Made by a program: the position numbers and the translations under genes. This document shows, piece after piece, positions 33,584 to 42,531 of a DNA stretch of 64,000 nt. Under the pieces are notes generated by a model that made no database searches, was not told where the DNA came from, and saw nothing but the letters and a program-made list of their open reading frames with translations. Position 1 is the stretch's first letter; each line of letters begins with the position of its first letter. Origin of the DNA: an uncultured Coriobacteriaceae bacterium (lineage in GTDB: Bacteria; Actinomycetota; Coriobacteriia; Coriobacteriales; Atopobiaceae); the NCBI GenBank assembly GCA_902791035.1, contig CADAUA010000012.1:1-64000 (forward strand), read 5' to 3'.

Positions 33584-34292
33584 CTACAACGAGGTCATGG
33601 CCCGCGTGAGCGTGACGCCCCAGATGCGCGAGCGCGTCCTGGCAGGCGTGGCAGCCGCACGTGCCGAAGCCGCCCATGCAGGCACCCATGACGGAGAGGG
33701 GCCACAAGCGGAGGTCGCGCCCTTCACAGGCGTCTCGGACAGGCAGGCCGGGCATCCCGCCACCGCACGCCGGGACCTCCCTCGCTGGCTGCCCCTGGCG
33801 GTGGCCGCCTGCCTGGTGGTGGCGGTGGGGATCGGCGCCTGGCAGGCCGGCCGGCGGGAGGTGGCCCAAGAAACCCCCACGGACGTGCTGCAACCCAGCG
33901 GCATGGCGGAGTTCTCCTCGCGCGGGGAGCTCGAGGCATCCGTGGGCTTCTCGGTACCGGAGGTGACCGACCTGCCCTTCGAGCCCGCGTCCGTCACCTA
34001 CACCAACGCCTTCGGCCTCGCCCGCGTGGACTACGAGGCCGCGGACGGGTCCGTGCTCACCCTCTCCAAGGGGATCGACGACGGCTCGGGCGTGTCCGGA
34101 GACTACAACGACTACGCATACTCGACCCATGCCGACATCTCGGGTGTGGGTGTGGAGCTCCAAGGCAGCGACGGCATATACAGCTTGGCGGAATGGGCGT
34201 CGGACGGCTACGCCTACGCACTGGACGCCCAGCCCGGCATGACCGAGGAGGACATGCTTGCCGCCGTCGAGTCCGTCGTCGCCCAGGAATAG
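33576..34292 (+). CDS. Membrane anti-sigma factor with DUF4367 domain
   Basis: A 238-residue protein starting at TTG 33576, overlapping the sigma gene by eight bases with GGGAGG upstream. Residues 1-65 are cytosolic, one transmembrane helix (WLPLAVAACLVVAVGIGAW) follows, and the outside part is a DUF4367-like domain with VSGDYNDYAYSTHADISGVGVEL and LAEWASDGYAYAL. The arrangement is that of ECF anti-sigma factors whose outer domain senses an envelope signal. The outer domain is paralogous to the lipoprotein at 32314. A canonical zinc anti-sigma motif is not visible. Confidence 0.78.
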   Translation: MSSYNEVMARVSVTPQMRERVLAGVAAARAEAAHAGTHDGEGPQAEVAPFTGVSDRQAGHPATARRDLPRWLPLAVAACLVVAVGIGAWQAGRREVAQETPTDVLQPSGMAEFSSRGELEASVGFSVPEVTDLPFEPASVTYTNAFGLARVDYEAADGSVLTLSKGIDDGSGVSGDYNDYAYSTHADISGVGVELQGSDGIYSLAEWASDGYAYALDAQPGMTEEDMLAAVESVVAQE

Positions 34293-34305
34293 CAAGCAGC
34301 GGGCA

Positions 34306-34449
34306 CTAGGGGGCACTCACATGGAAGTGGTCCTGCAGCTTGGGCACCAGGCTCCTTACCACCATGCGCTTCTCCTTGAGGGTGTGCACCCATGGGGCAT
34401 AGAGGCGCAGGGTCATCACCGCCACGCGAACGGCCTGCCCATCGTCCAT
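34306..34449 (-). pseudogene. DUF503 gene, truncated by palindrome B
   Basis: ATG 34449 has a perfect ribosome binding site (GGAGGGGGAGG) and the frame reads VAVMTLRLYAPWVHTLKEKR then VVRSLVPKLQDHFHV, the first half of DUF503 (normally about 90-95 residues, YlxP-like). It then enters a half copy of repeat B (34301-34313) and stops as SAP-TAG. The second half is absent. The gene lies in the gap between the anti-sigma and M20 genes. Confidence 0.7.
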
Positions 34450-34483
34450 CCAGCGCCTCCCCCTCCGCAGTCCCGGCCACGTC

Positions 34484-35929
34484 CTACAGCAGGCACTCCT
34501 CCAGCAGCCGGATCGTAAACCGAACGCCCTGGGCGTAGGCCCGTCGGGTAATCCGCTCGTTGGTGCCGTGCACGCCACGCGCCACCTCGTCGGCGTCGGC
34601 CACAAAGGCCGAGAAGCGCAGGCAGGCGTCGCACACCCCGTCATACATCTGGGCATCGCTCGCACCCACCACGATGCCCGGAACCAAGGGCAGGGCCTGG
34701 CCCGTCCCTGGATCACGGAAGTAGCGGCCCGCCACTCGTTCCACCACCGAGAAGCCCCACCCGTCGGTTCGCGACACGGCCGAGGGGCTGTTACTGACCT
34801 CCGTGCGCAGGCTCACCTCAACCGGGAGATCGGCAAGAAGCCCACGCGCCCGCGCCAGCACATCCTCGCAGGTCACGCCCGGAAGCATCCGATAGTTGAC
34901 GACCGCCGTCATGTCCTGGGGCATCACGTTTGCCTGGGCAGACCCACCCCGGATCATGGTCGGCGCCACAGTGGTGGTCACGAGCGGGTAGGTCTCCCGT
35001 CGCGCTGCCAGTGCCCGGGCGACCCCATCCGCGTGCGCGTCAACGGCGTCTCGCCAGGTCTGGTCCGGCTCCGGCTTCAGAAGCGTCCGCAACGGCTCCA
35101 CGCTCACGAAGGGCGCGACCGCCGTCATGGTCTGCCGCACAGGCTCCGTGAGCTCGACGGGCCACTCGTCGCGCGCCAGACGTGCGATGGCCTCTGCAAG
35201 AATCCCCAGTGAGGTGCCCCCAAAGGGGTTGGACGAATGCCCGCCCGCACTCCGTACCGTGAGCACCACATCCGCGTAGCCCTTCTCGGCCACGGCCACC
35301 CGCATGCCGCACACCCCTGGCGCACCGTAAGGCGCGAGGTCAGCCACCTCGTAGTCACCCTCGTCAACCAAGAACGCCAGGTGCACCCCACGCTCCGCGA
35401 GCACCCGCCCCATGGCACGGGCGCCGGACTGCAGGGTCTCCTCGTCCTGTCCCAAGGCCAGGACGAGCGTCCGCCGCAGCCGAGCCCCATGCGCCAGCAG
35501 GTACTCCACGGCCTCGAGGTCGCCCACCACCTGATCGGTCATGTCGAGCGCCCCGCGGCCCCATATGTACTCGTCATCCACGAAACCCGAGAAGGCCCCA
35601 TGAGTCCAGTCGGCCTCGGTCCCCGGCACCACGGGGACCACGTCCATGTGACCCATGAGCAGCATGGGGTCGAGAGACATGTCAGACCCCGCAAGCGTGA
35701 TCAGGAGCGAGTGGTCCACGCGCTCCACCGTACCCGCCGCAAACACATAGGGGTATTGGGCCCTAAAGAGTGCCTCCAGCGCGTCAAAGGCCACCCAGTC
35801 CGTCCCCTCGCGCGTGGGGCCGTCCACCGTGGGAACCGCCAATGCCGCCGCCAGCCGCCCGGCCAGCGCCGCCTCGTCCAGATCCGGATAGTCGTCCTCG
35901 TGCGCGAAGTAGCGCCAGACCTCGGCCAC
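34484..35929 (-). CDS. M20-family metallopeptidase
   Basis: A 481-residue M20 peptidase of the carboxypeptidase-S/ArgE group. LLMGHMDVVPVVPG (first zinc His/Asp), WGRGALDMTD, ALGQDEET (catalytic Glu pair) and a final GVHGTNERI histidine are all present, with the dimerisation domain between. It would hydrolyse dipeptides or N-acyl amino acids in the cytosol. GTG 35929 lies two bases after the stop of the ABC ATPase gene and shares its AAGGAGG, so it is coupled to the amino-acid importer operon. Confidence 0.86.
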   Translation of the reverse strand: MAEVWRYFAHEDDYPDLDEAALAGRLAAALAVPTVDGPTREGTDWVAFDALEALFRAQYPYVFAAGTVERVDHSLLITLAGSDMSLDPMLLMGHMDVVPVVPGTEADWTHGAFSGFVDDEYIWGRGALDMTDQVVGDLEAVEYLLAHGARLRRTLVLALGQDEETLQSGARAMGRVLAERGVHLAFLVDEGDYEVADLAPYGAPGVCGMRVAVAEKGYADVVLTVRSAGGHSSNPFGGTSLGILAEAIARLARDEWPVELTEPVRQTMTAVAPFVSVEPLRTLLKPEPDQTWRDAVDAHADGVARALAARRETYPLVTTTVAPTMIRGGSAQANVMPQDMTAVVNYRMLPGVTCEDVLARARGLLADLPVEVSLRTEVSNSPSAVSRTDGWGFSVVERVAGRYFRDPGTGQALPLVPGIVVGASDAQMYDGVCDACLRFSAFVADADEVARGVHGTNERITRRAYAQGVRFTIRLLEECLL

Positions 35930-35931
35930 GC

Positions 35932-36729
35932 CTATGCCTCCTTGGGCTCGTCCTCCAGGTAGCGCGCCAGGAACTCGCGCGTGCGCGGGTGCTGCGGGTG
36001 GGTGAAGATGTCCTGAGGCCTACCCTCCTCGGCGATCACGCCCTTGTCCATGAAGACCACGCGGTCGGAGACGTTCTTGGCGAATGCCATCTCGTGCGTG
36101 ACCACCACCATGGTCATGCCCTGGGCGGCCAGATCGCGCATGACGTTGAGGACCTCACCCACGATCTCCGGGTCCAAGGCCGAGGTGGGTTCGTCAAAGA
36201 GCATGACCTCGGGCTTCATGCAGAGGGCGCGGGCTATGGCCACGCGCTGCTTCTGCCCGCCGGAAAGCGACGTGACGGGTGACTTGGCAAACTGCGTGAG
36301 GCCCACGGCGTCCAAGTTGCGCATGGCCTCCGCCTCGGCTTCGGTCTTGCTCATCTTCTTGAGGGTCACGGGCGCCAGGGTGCAGTTGTCCAAGACGTTC
36401 ATGTTTGCGAAGAGGTTGAAGCCCTGGAAGACCATGCCAATCTTCTCGCGCAGGGCGTTTACGTTGGTCTTGGGGCCGGTCAGGTTCACGTCCTTGAACC
36501 ACACTTGACCCGCGTCCGGGCTCTCCAGGAGGTTTATGCAGCGCAGGAGGGTGGACTTGCCGGATCCCGAGGCGCCAATGATGGTGACCACTTCGCCGGG
36601 CATGACCCACATGTTTATGTCCTTGAGAACCTCCAGGCTGCCGAAGGACTTGCGCAGTCCCTCCACGCGCACGAGTGGCTGGTCGTCGCCCCACGCCATG
36701 GGGGCCTGCGATGCGTGCTTGTCTGCCAT
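35932..36729 (-). CDS. Polar amino-acid ABC transporter ATPase
   Basis: A 265-residue ATPase of the GlnQ/HisP class: Walker [11 protein letters not shown]-loop [10 protein letters not shown], signature [15 protein letters not shown], Walker [13 protein letters not shown] and the H-loop VVVTHEM. It powers the importer formed with the permease at 36742 and the binding protein at 38064. Third gene of the operon, 12 bp after the permease. Confidence 0.92.
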   Translation of the reverse strand: MADKHASQAPMAWGDDQPLVRVEGLRKSFGSLEVLKDINMWVMPGEVVTIIGASGSGKSTLLRCINLLESPDAGQVWFKDVNLTGPKTNVNALREKIGMVFQGFNLFANMNVLDNCTLAPVTLKKMSKTEAEAEAMRNLDAVGLTQFAKSPVTSLSGGQKQRVAIARALCMKPEVMLFDEPTSALDPEIVGEVLNVMRDLAAQGMTMVVVTHEMAFAKNVSDRVVFMDKGVIAEEGRPQDIFTHPQHPRTREFLARYLEDEPKEA

Positions 36730-36741
36730 CCTGGGTCCCTT

Positions 36742-37971
36742 CTAGTTGGAGCTTGGGGTCGTGTCCACGCTGCCTGCACCCAGACGCTTGGAGAGCAGGT
36801 TGAGCAGCTTGGACGCCACGTAGGTGAGGATGAGGTACACGACCGCGGCAAAGGCATACACCGGGGTCTGCGTATAGTAGATGCCTGCCGCGGTGTTCGA
36901 GGCAAACATGAGGTCAAAGACGCCGATCACCGAGAGCACCGACGAATCCTTGATGTTGATGACCAACTCGTTGGAGAGGGCGGGGATCGAGTTCTTGACG
37001 CCCTGCGGGATCACGACCTTGCGCATGGCCTGCCACTGGGAGAGGCCGAGCGAGCGAGCCGCCTCCAGCTGGCCCGGATCCACGGCCTCGATGCCGCCGC
37101 GCAGGACCTCCATCATGTAGGCAGTGGAGTTGAGCGAGATGACCACCAGGCCGGCCACGAAGGTGGACCAGATGGCGTTGGCCTGCTGGGTGCTGAGGCC
37201 GCTGTCGCGCAGCATGCTGAAGACGCCGAAGAAGATCACCAGGCCCTGAACCATCATGGGCGTACCGCGGACCACAGTGGAGTAGACCTTGGCAAAGCCC
37301 GAGCCCACGATCTTGAGGAAACGCACGAAGTCGTTGTCCTGCCGGTCCGGCACCTGGATGCGCACGAACACCAGGAGAAGGGCCAGGAAGAAGGCGATGA
37401 CGGTGCCAAAGACGGCAAGCTCAATCGTGGTGAGGATGCCCGCCTCGAAGATGCCGCTGCACTCGTAGACGATGAAGATCACGGCTGCCAGGTCGTCGCC
37501 CTGGGGCTTGGAGTTGGAGCTGATGGCCACGCTCACCGTGTTCGCGAAGCCCATGACGGCGCGGTCAAGGAAGAAGACGACCACGATAGCCCAGACCACG
37601 TAGGAGAGGTAGCGCTCGATGGGTTTGGCCTTCTCGCTGGCAAAGGGCGAGCGGGCGCGGTAGTCGTCCTTGTAGAGGATCTTGGTGAGAAGGGCCAGGA
37701 CCGAGACCGCCACCCATGCCACCAGCACCCAGTAGAGCGCGACCTCGAGGCCGTAGTAGGGTGCCAGGAAGCTCATTGCGCTGCGCGGCCGCATGGACAA
37801 CCAGATGCCGCAGAGCGCCAGTACGCTGGTACCCAGTAGCACGTACGGGTGATCCTCCCTGAGGAAGGTCCCGAGTCCCTTCTTGCGAGCCGGTTGGTCC
37901 CTGTGCGGACCAGCCGGAGCCGGTGGTTTCGTGCTAGTGCGCACGCCCTTCTGCCTGTCTACCTTTGCCAT
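36742..37971 (-). CDS. Polar amino-acid ABC transporter permease
   Basis: A 409-residue permease. The C-terminal 220 residues are a HisMQ-type channel with TIELAVFGTVIAFFLALLL, VVRGTPMMVQGLVIFFG and the EAA loop LEAARSLGLSQWQAMRKVVIPQ. The N-terminal 180 residues add four more hydrophobic segments, making the protein about twice the length of typical single-domain members. It forms a homodimer in related systems. Gene order is binding protein, permease, ATPase, peptidase. Confidence 0.88.
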   Translation of the reverse strand: MAKVDRQKGVRTSTKPPAPAGPHRDQPARKKGLGTFLREDHPYVLLGTSVLALCGIWLSMRPRSAMSFLAPYYGLEVALYWVLVAWVAVSVLALLTKILYKDDYRARSPFASEKAKPIERYLSYVVWAIVVVFFLDRAVMGFANTVSVAISSNSKPQGDDLAAVIFIVYECSGIFEAGILTTIELAVFGTVIAFFLALLLVFVRIQVPDRQDNDFVRFLKIVGSGFAKVYSTVVRGTPMMVQGLVIFFGVFSMLRDSGLSTQQANAIWSTFVAGLVVISLNSTAYMMEVLRGGIEAVDPGQLEAARSLGLSQWQAMRKVVIPQGVKNSIPALSNELVINIKDSSVLSVIGVFDLMFASNTAAGIYYTQTPVYAFAAVVYLILTYVASKLLNLLSKRLGAGSVDTTPSSN

Positions 37972-38063
37972 TCAATCCCCCTAACGGCAGGCGGGGCGCC
38001 ATCGGCATGGCGCCCCGCCAAGACCCCGGCCTCATGCCGGGGGACGAAGCCTGTCTCGTGTGC

Positions 38064-39017
38064 CTACTTGGGCTGACGCTCGACGGCGGCGTCGAACATT
38101 TCCTGGCGCTCGTCGTCGGAGATGGTGGCCAGGATGTCGTTGATCTGCTTGACGAAGTCGTCCTGTCCCTTCTTGACGCCCACGTTCGCGGGCACCTGCT
38201 CCTGGAAGCCCTCGCCATCGGCAAACTTGACGTTCGTGATGTCGGGGTTGGCAGCCAGGAAGCCCTTAGTGTTCTCCACGTTGTAGGTGATGGCGTCGCA
38301 GCGCTTCTCGGCCAGCTGGGTGAGCTGGGAGGGCACAGAGTCGGCCGGCGTCAGGTGGTTGACGCCCGGGATGTCATCGATGACGTCGTCCAGCATGGTG
38401 TCGGCCTGACCCAGGACCGAGGCGCCCGAGAAGTCCGAGAGCTTCGTTGCGTTGGCGTACTCGGAGTCCTTGAGCACCAGCAGGCCGAAGCTACCCGTGA
38501 AGTAGGGGTCGGAGAAGTCGATGGACTGCTTGCGCTCCGGGGTAGCGGACATGCCGGCGATGATGACGTCAATCTGGCCGTTGTTGAGGGCGTCGATCAG
38601 ACCGTCCCAAGCCAGCTTGACGGCCACGGGCGTGCGGCCCAAGCCCTCGCCCACCTTTTTCGCGACCTGGACGTCGTAGCCATCCGCATACTGGCCATCC
38701 ATGCCGTCGATGGGGATGGTGTAATCGGTCTTCTCGGTGGTCTGCCAGTTGTAGGGAGCGTAGGCGGCCTCCATGCCCACGCGCAGCTCGTCCGAGGCCT
38801 CGGCCGAGGAGTCAGACGAGGCGGCAGAGTCGCTGGATGCGCTGGAGTCCGAGGTTCCCTCGGAGGCGGGGCCACAGCCCACGAGCAGGGTCACGCCACC
38901 GGCGGCAAGCGCGGTGATGCCGGAGAGACGAAGGAAGTCGCGACGCGTGAGGCGCTTGGCGCCGCCCCCACTGATAAGAGAGTCCTGCTGGTACGTTCCT
39001 GTGGTGGGGTTCTTCAT
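38064..39017 (-). CDS. Polar amino-acid ABC transporter binding lipoprotein
   Basis: A 317-residue family 3 binding protein. RLTRRDFLRLSG is a twin-arginine motif and LLVGC the lipobox, followed by a Ser/Asp/Ala linker. VGMEAAYAPYNWQ, DGYDVQVAKKVGEGLGR, WDGLIDALNNGQIDVIIAGMSATPERKQSIDFSDPYF are signature segments. The start at 39017 uses GGAG six bases away; ATG 39029 is an alternative. It heads the importer operon. Confidence 0.9.
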   Translation of the reverse strand: MKNPTTGTYQQDSLISGGGAKRLTRRDFLRLSGITALAAGGVTLLVGCGPASEGTSDSSASSDSAASSDSSAEASDELRVGMEAAYAPYNWQTTEKTDYTIPIDGMDGQYADGYDVQVAKKVGEGLGRTPVAVKLAWDGLIDALNNGQIDVIIAGMSATPERKQSIDFSDPYFTGSFGLLVLKDSEYANATKLSDFSGASVLGQADTMLDDVIDDIPGVNHLTPADSVPSQLTQLAEKRCDAITYNVENTKGFLAANPDITNVKFADGEGFQEQVPANVGVKKGQDDFVKQINDILATISDDERQEMFDAAVERQPK

Positions 39018-39134
39018 GGCGTTCTCCATTCCCTGTAGACCTGCTTCCCCTTTCGCGTCGCGCAACCGGAGGGGACCCATTCCCCTCCCCCTTGCAACCT
39101 AATGCGAGAAAGTTACGGACGTTGGTGCGCATGA

Positions 39135-39154
39135 TATGCGCTTAATCGCGCATA
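39135..39154. promoter_or_regulatory. Candidate operator upstream of amino-acid importer
   Basis: TATGCGC-ttaatc-GCGCATA is a 7-bp inverted repeat about 120 bp upstream of the importer start codon, in a locally AT-richer patch. No -35/-10 pair can be fixed with confidence. Confidence 0.35.
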
Positions 39155-39232
39155 AGAGAAACCATCCACTGTTAGGTAACAGCAGCGTAACCCGCGCTGG
39201 GGGCTGCCCGGGGCAGCCCGGGGCAGCCCCTC

Positions 39233-39403
39233 GCCGGGGCTAAGCGGGCGATCCTTCCCGGCCTGGGAAACCCGGGACGGTTAGCCGGGGCTAAGCGGGC
39301 GATCCTTCCCGGCCTGGGAAACCCGGGACGCTTAGGCCCACCTAAGCGGGCGATCTTTCCCGATGGGCAGAAACGGATGGGCAGAAAGGGATGGGCAGAA
39401 AGG
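39233..39403. repeat. 51-bp tandem repeat (2.6 copies) then 14-bp repeat (3 copies)
   Basis: TAAGCGGGCGATCCTTCCCG recurs at 39241, 39292 and, with changes, 39343 (period 51). GATGGGCAGAAA then recurs three times from 39362 (period 14). A short run of GGGGCAGCCC palindromes precedes at 39200-39230. Together they fill the gap between importer and the small gene at 39448. Confidence 0.85.
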
Positions 39404-39447
39404 GAGCACCCCTTCCCGCGCAAGCCCCCTCCCCCAGCGGGACTTGG

Positions 39448-39657
39448 CTAGCCCTCCTCGAGCCGTCGCGCGAGGTCGCGCTTCTCCTTGCGTCGGTTGT
39501 ACTTGGTGTCCCCGTGCACGCCGCCCCGACACACCCAGCCGTCTACATACGGCATGCGCTTGAGCGTCACGTCCACTCCGTCCATGTGGAAGACGGTGTT
39601 GCCGCTCCCCCTGAACTGGTCGTCCACCTTGGACTTTGCATGCTTGCGCCTACCCAT
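39448..39657 (-). CDS. Small basic conserved-looking protein, unknown
   Basis: A 69-residue protein from ATG 39657 behind GGGGAGGAC. It starts MGRRKHAKSKVDDQFRGSGN, has the middle DVTLKRMPYVDGWVCRGGVHGD, and ends in a very basic stretch (NRRKEKRDLARRLEEG). The strong ribosome binding site and codon use support a real gene. It is probably cytosolic and may bind nucleic acid by charge, but I do not recognise a family. Confidence 0.6.
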   Translation of the reverse strand: MGRRKHAKSKVDDQFRGSGNTVFHMDGVDVTLKRMPYVDGWVCRGGVHGDTKYNRRKEKRDLARRLEEG

Positions 39658-39873
39658 GAAGTCCTCCCCTCTGGGTATGGATTGATGTCGCACCGGGGCC
39701 GGTGCGACACTCGATGGAGGCAGCATCGTCCCTGCGGACATCATGTGTTTGCTGATAGTGATGGATTGGCCCGGACGCCAGGTACCGACTGGCCGCCCGC
39801 GAGAAGTTCCTTCGGCGATGGGCACCCTAGCACGCCTGCGGATAGCTTGCAAGTGCCGCGATTGGATACCCCC

Positions 39874-40842
39874 CTACGCGACCTCGTTCACGGGGTCCTC
39901 TGGTCGCAGGCCGTGCAGCGCGTCCACCGCACCCTTGATGGCGCGCAGGCGCATCTCGTGGAAGGAGTCCGCGCTGTGGTAGGCGCAGTGGGGTGTCACG
40001 ACACAGTTCTCGAGGCCGATGAGGGGGCTCCTGCCATGGACCTCGTCGCGGATCACGTCCACGGCCGCCGCCCGGATGGTGCCGCTGAGGAGGGCCTGCG
40101 CCAGGTCCTCCTCCACCACGCAGCCGCCGCGCGCCGTCTGCACCAGGAAGGCCGTGGGCTTCATGAGCGCGAGGGTCTCCCTGCGCACGAGGTCCTGGGT
40201 TGCGGGCACGAGCGGGCAGTGCAGGCTCACCACGTCGCTCGTGGCAAAGAGCTCCTCGGGCGTCTCGACCTTCTCCACGCCAAAGCCTGCAAGGAACTCG
40301 GCCGACTTGGTGGGCGCCCAGGCAGCCACCTCCATGCCTATGGCCTGGAGCATGGGCGCAAGCGTCTGGGGAATGGAGCCGAAGAAGACAAGCCCTGCCC
40401 GCTGGCCGCGCGGGCGCGGCGGCTCGTAGCCGATCATGTCGTCCCACACGCCGGCACGGACCTTGTCGTCGAACCAGGTGATCTTCTTGTACAGGTCCAC
40501 GATCAGCCCCAGGGTATGGAGGGCCACGTCGTAGGTGCAGTAGCCGGGCACGTTGCACACCCAAATGCCTGCGGCGGTCGCGGTCGGCACGTCCACGTTG
40601 TCGAAGCCCACCGACATCACGGTGATGGCACGGAGGCCCGGATGGGCGGCGATCACGTCCGAGTCGGCCCGACCCCACTCTATGGAGAGGGCATCCACCC
40701 CGTCGAGCGTCCCCGGCTCGGGCAGGCCGTCCGACCCGCGCGGCACCAGGCACAGCTCGCAGTCGTCCACGCCCAGCTCGCGCAGGATGTCGTAGTCCGT
40801 CTCGAGCGGCTTGGATGAACCCATGATGCCGATGCGATACAT
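39874..40842 (-). CDS. D-isomer 2-hydroxyacid dehydrogenase family protein
   Basis: A 322-residue member of the D-2-hydroxyacid dehydrogenase family. SVGFDNVDVPTATAAGIWVCNVPGY, the catalytic-arginine region VQTARGGCVVEEDL, the DVIRDEV glutamate and TPHCAYHS histidine are in place. The Rossmann motif, normally GxGxxG, reads FFGSIP, so two of three glycines are lost; NAD binding may be altered. Start ATG 40842 after GGGGGCG. A hairpin separates it from the aminotransferase remnant upstream. Confidence 0.8.
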   Translation of the reverse strand: MYRIGIMGSSKPLETDYDILRELGVDDCELCLVPRGSDGLPEPGTLDGVDALSIEWGRADSDVIAAHPGLRAITVMSVGFDNVDVPTATAAGIWVCNVPGYCTYDVALHTLGLIVDLYKKITWFDDKVRAGVWDDMIGYEPPRPRGQRAGLVFFGSIPQTLAPMLQAIGMEVAAWAPTKSAEFLAGFGVEKVETPEELFATSDVVSLHCPLVPATQDLVRRETLALMKPTAFLVQTARGGCVVEEDLAQALLSGTIRAAAVDVIRDEVHGRSPLIGLENCVVTPHCAYHSADSFHEMRLRAIKGAVDALHGLRPEDPVNEVA

Positions 40843-40858
40843 GGCGCCCCCATTCGAG

Positions 40859-40891
40859 TGGCGGGGCGAAGCCCAAGCCTTCGCCCCGCCA
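40859..40891. terminator. Hairpin between aminotransferase remnant and dehydrogenase
   Basis: A 13-bp perfect stem TGGCGGGGCGAAG / CTTCGCCCCGCCA with a seven-base loop. Lacks a T-tract, so it may attenuate rather than terminate transcription into the dehydrogenase gene. Confidence 0.55.
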
Positions 40892-40903
40892 GGTCCTTTC
40901 TGC

Positions 40904-42146
40904 CTAGTAGCCCAGCTCGCACATGGACTGGTCCAGGATGCCCACGCCCTCGTCGATGATGTCGGGCGTCACGTTGAGCGGCGTGGCAAAGCGCATGCCG
41001 TTGCCGTGGACTCCGCAGTTGAGGGTGATCATGTGGTGCTCCAGGGCCTTGGCCTTCACGGCGTCCCACACCTCGGGGGCCGGCGTCCCGTCCTCGTGGT
41101 CGAACTCGATGGCCCGCATGAGGCCGATGCCGCGGGCGTCGCCCACCACGGGGTGCCTGGCCTGGAGCTCCACCAGCCTCTGGCCCAGGTAGGCGCCCAC
41201 GGCGTTCACGTTCTCCAGGATGTGCTGGCGCTCGAACTCGTCGAGCACCGCGTTTGCCGCGGCGGCACACACGGGGTTCCCGCCAAAGGTGCCGCCGTGC
41301 ATGCCGGGCAGCCACTTGCTCATGATCTCCTCGGTGGAGATGGTGGCGCTCATGGGCATGCCGCCGGCGATGGCCTTGCCGCAGCATCTTGCCCGTACGG
41401 CCCCAGCCGGACTGGATCTCGTCGAAGATGAGGAGGATCCCGTACTTGTCGCAGCGCTCGCGCACGCCCTCCACGAAGCTCTGGGGCGGCACGAAGTAGC
41501 CGCCCTCGCCCTGCACGGGCTCCATGATGATGCCGGCCACCTCGTCTGGCGCCACCAGATACGAGAAGAGCTTGTCTATCTCGCCCAGGCAGTAGGCGGA
41601 GCGCTGCTCCGCGTCGAAGCCGGCGGGGCAGAGGTCCTTCTGCGGGTAGGGAGCAAAGTAGATGCCCGGCACGCAGGGTTGGTAGGTGTGGCGGTACTTG
41701 GAGTTGGAGCCCGTCACGCTCATGGCACCCATGGTGCGCCCGTGGAAGGAGCCCGTGAAGGCGATGATGCAGGGGCGCTTGGTGTAGGCACGCACCAGCT
41801 TGAGGGAGGCGTCAGTGGCCTCGGCTCCGCCGTTGGCAAAGAGCGTGCAGCCCAGCTCTCCGGGGGCGACCTCGGCGATGCGCTCTGCCAGCCGCAGGGT
41901 GCTGGGGAAGTTCACCATGTTGAAGGAGCCGTTGATGAGCTTGTCCACCTGCTCCTTGATGGCATCCTGGACGGCCTTGTTCCCGTGGCCAAGGGCGTTC
42001 ACGGCGATGCCCGACACGAAGTCCAGGTACTTCTCGCCGTTGACGTCCCACATGTAGGAACCCTCGCCGTGGTCGATCACGAGGTCGGTCGACTTGGCGA
42101 GCGCAGGGCTCAGGTACTGCTTGTAGTCCTCGAAGCGCATGGGCAT
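40904..42146 (-). pseudogene. Class III aminotransferase, internally deleted and frameshifted
   Basis: From ATG 42146 (AGAAGGGAC upstream) the frame follows a class III PLP aminotransferase (4-aminobutyrate/acetylornithine type): FANGGAEATDASLKLVRAYT, GSFHGRTMGAMSVTG, MEPVQGEGGYFVPP, FDEIQSGWGRTGKM. At about 41380 it shifts; the second frame starts at CGKAIAGGMPMSATIST, with the PLP lysine, and runs through MHGGTFGGNPVCAAA to the end at 40904. The 15 or so residues that normally sit between GKM and the lysine (including PDIxT) are missing, so this is a deletion of roughly 45-50 bp, possibly between GGCAAG direct repeats, not a simple homopolymer error. Confidence 0.82.
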
Positions 42147-42531
42147 GACATGGTCCCTTCTGCTTGAGGAGCCGGAAGGCCCAGGCGCCACTGAGACCCT
42201 GGCACCGCCGGCCCCGCATCCGCACTACTTGAGTGGGATGTTACTTTTGGGGGTTTGCGCACCCGTTGCCCTCGCGTTAGGTGCGAAACACGGAGGGGAT
42301 TCCGGATTGTTTCGTGCGGGAAGGCAAACAAGAACGGCATGGATGGTAGTAACCACCTGTGTCGTATTGGATGCCGCCCGCACGTTGATGCATCATGCGG
42401 CCAGAGCCCGCCCAGGCAGCCGGCTGGGCGGCCGGGCCGTCGCGCGCCGCGACACGCAGTGGACACATGCATGCGCTATCGTGGCACCTCGCACGGCAGG
42501 GCACGAAGATGCTTGGCGAGGAAGCGGGAAC
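42147..42531. other. Gap between divergent genes, no gene seen
   Basis: A 385-bp stretch upstream of both the aminotransferase remnant (minus) and the C39-like gene (plus). Open frames here lack ribosome binding sites and family resemblance. It presumably holds both promoters, but I cannot fix -35/-10 pairs. Confidence 0.4.

Noticed and set aside
42110-42472. Minus-strand ORF of 120 codons upstream of the aminotransferase remnant
   Set aside because: Overlaps the start of the aminotransferase frame, no ribosome binding site and no recognisable protein pattern.
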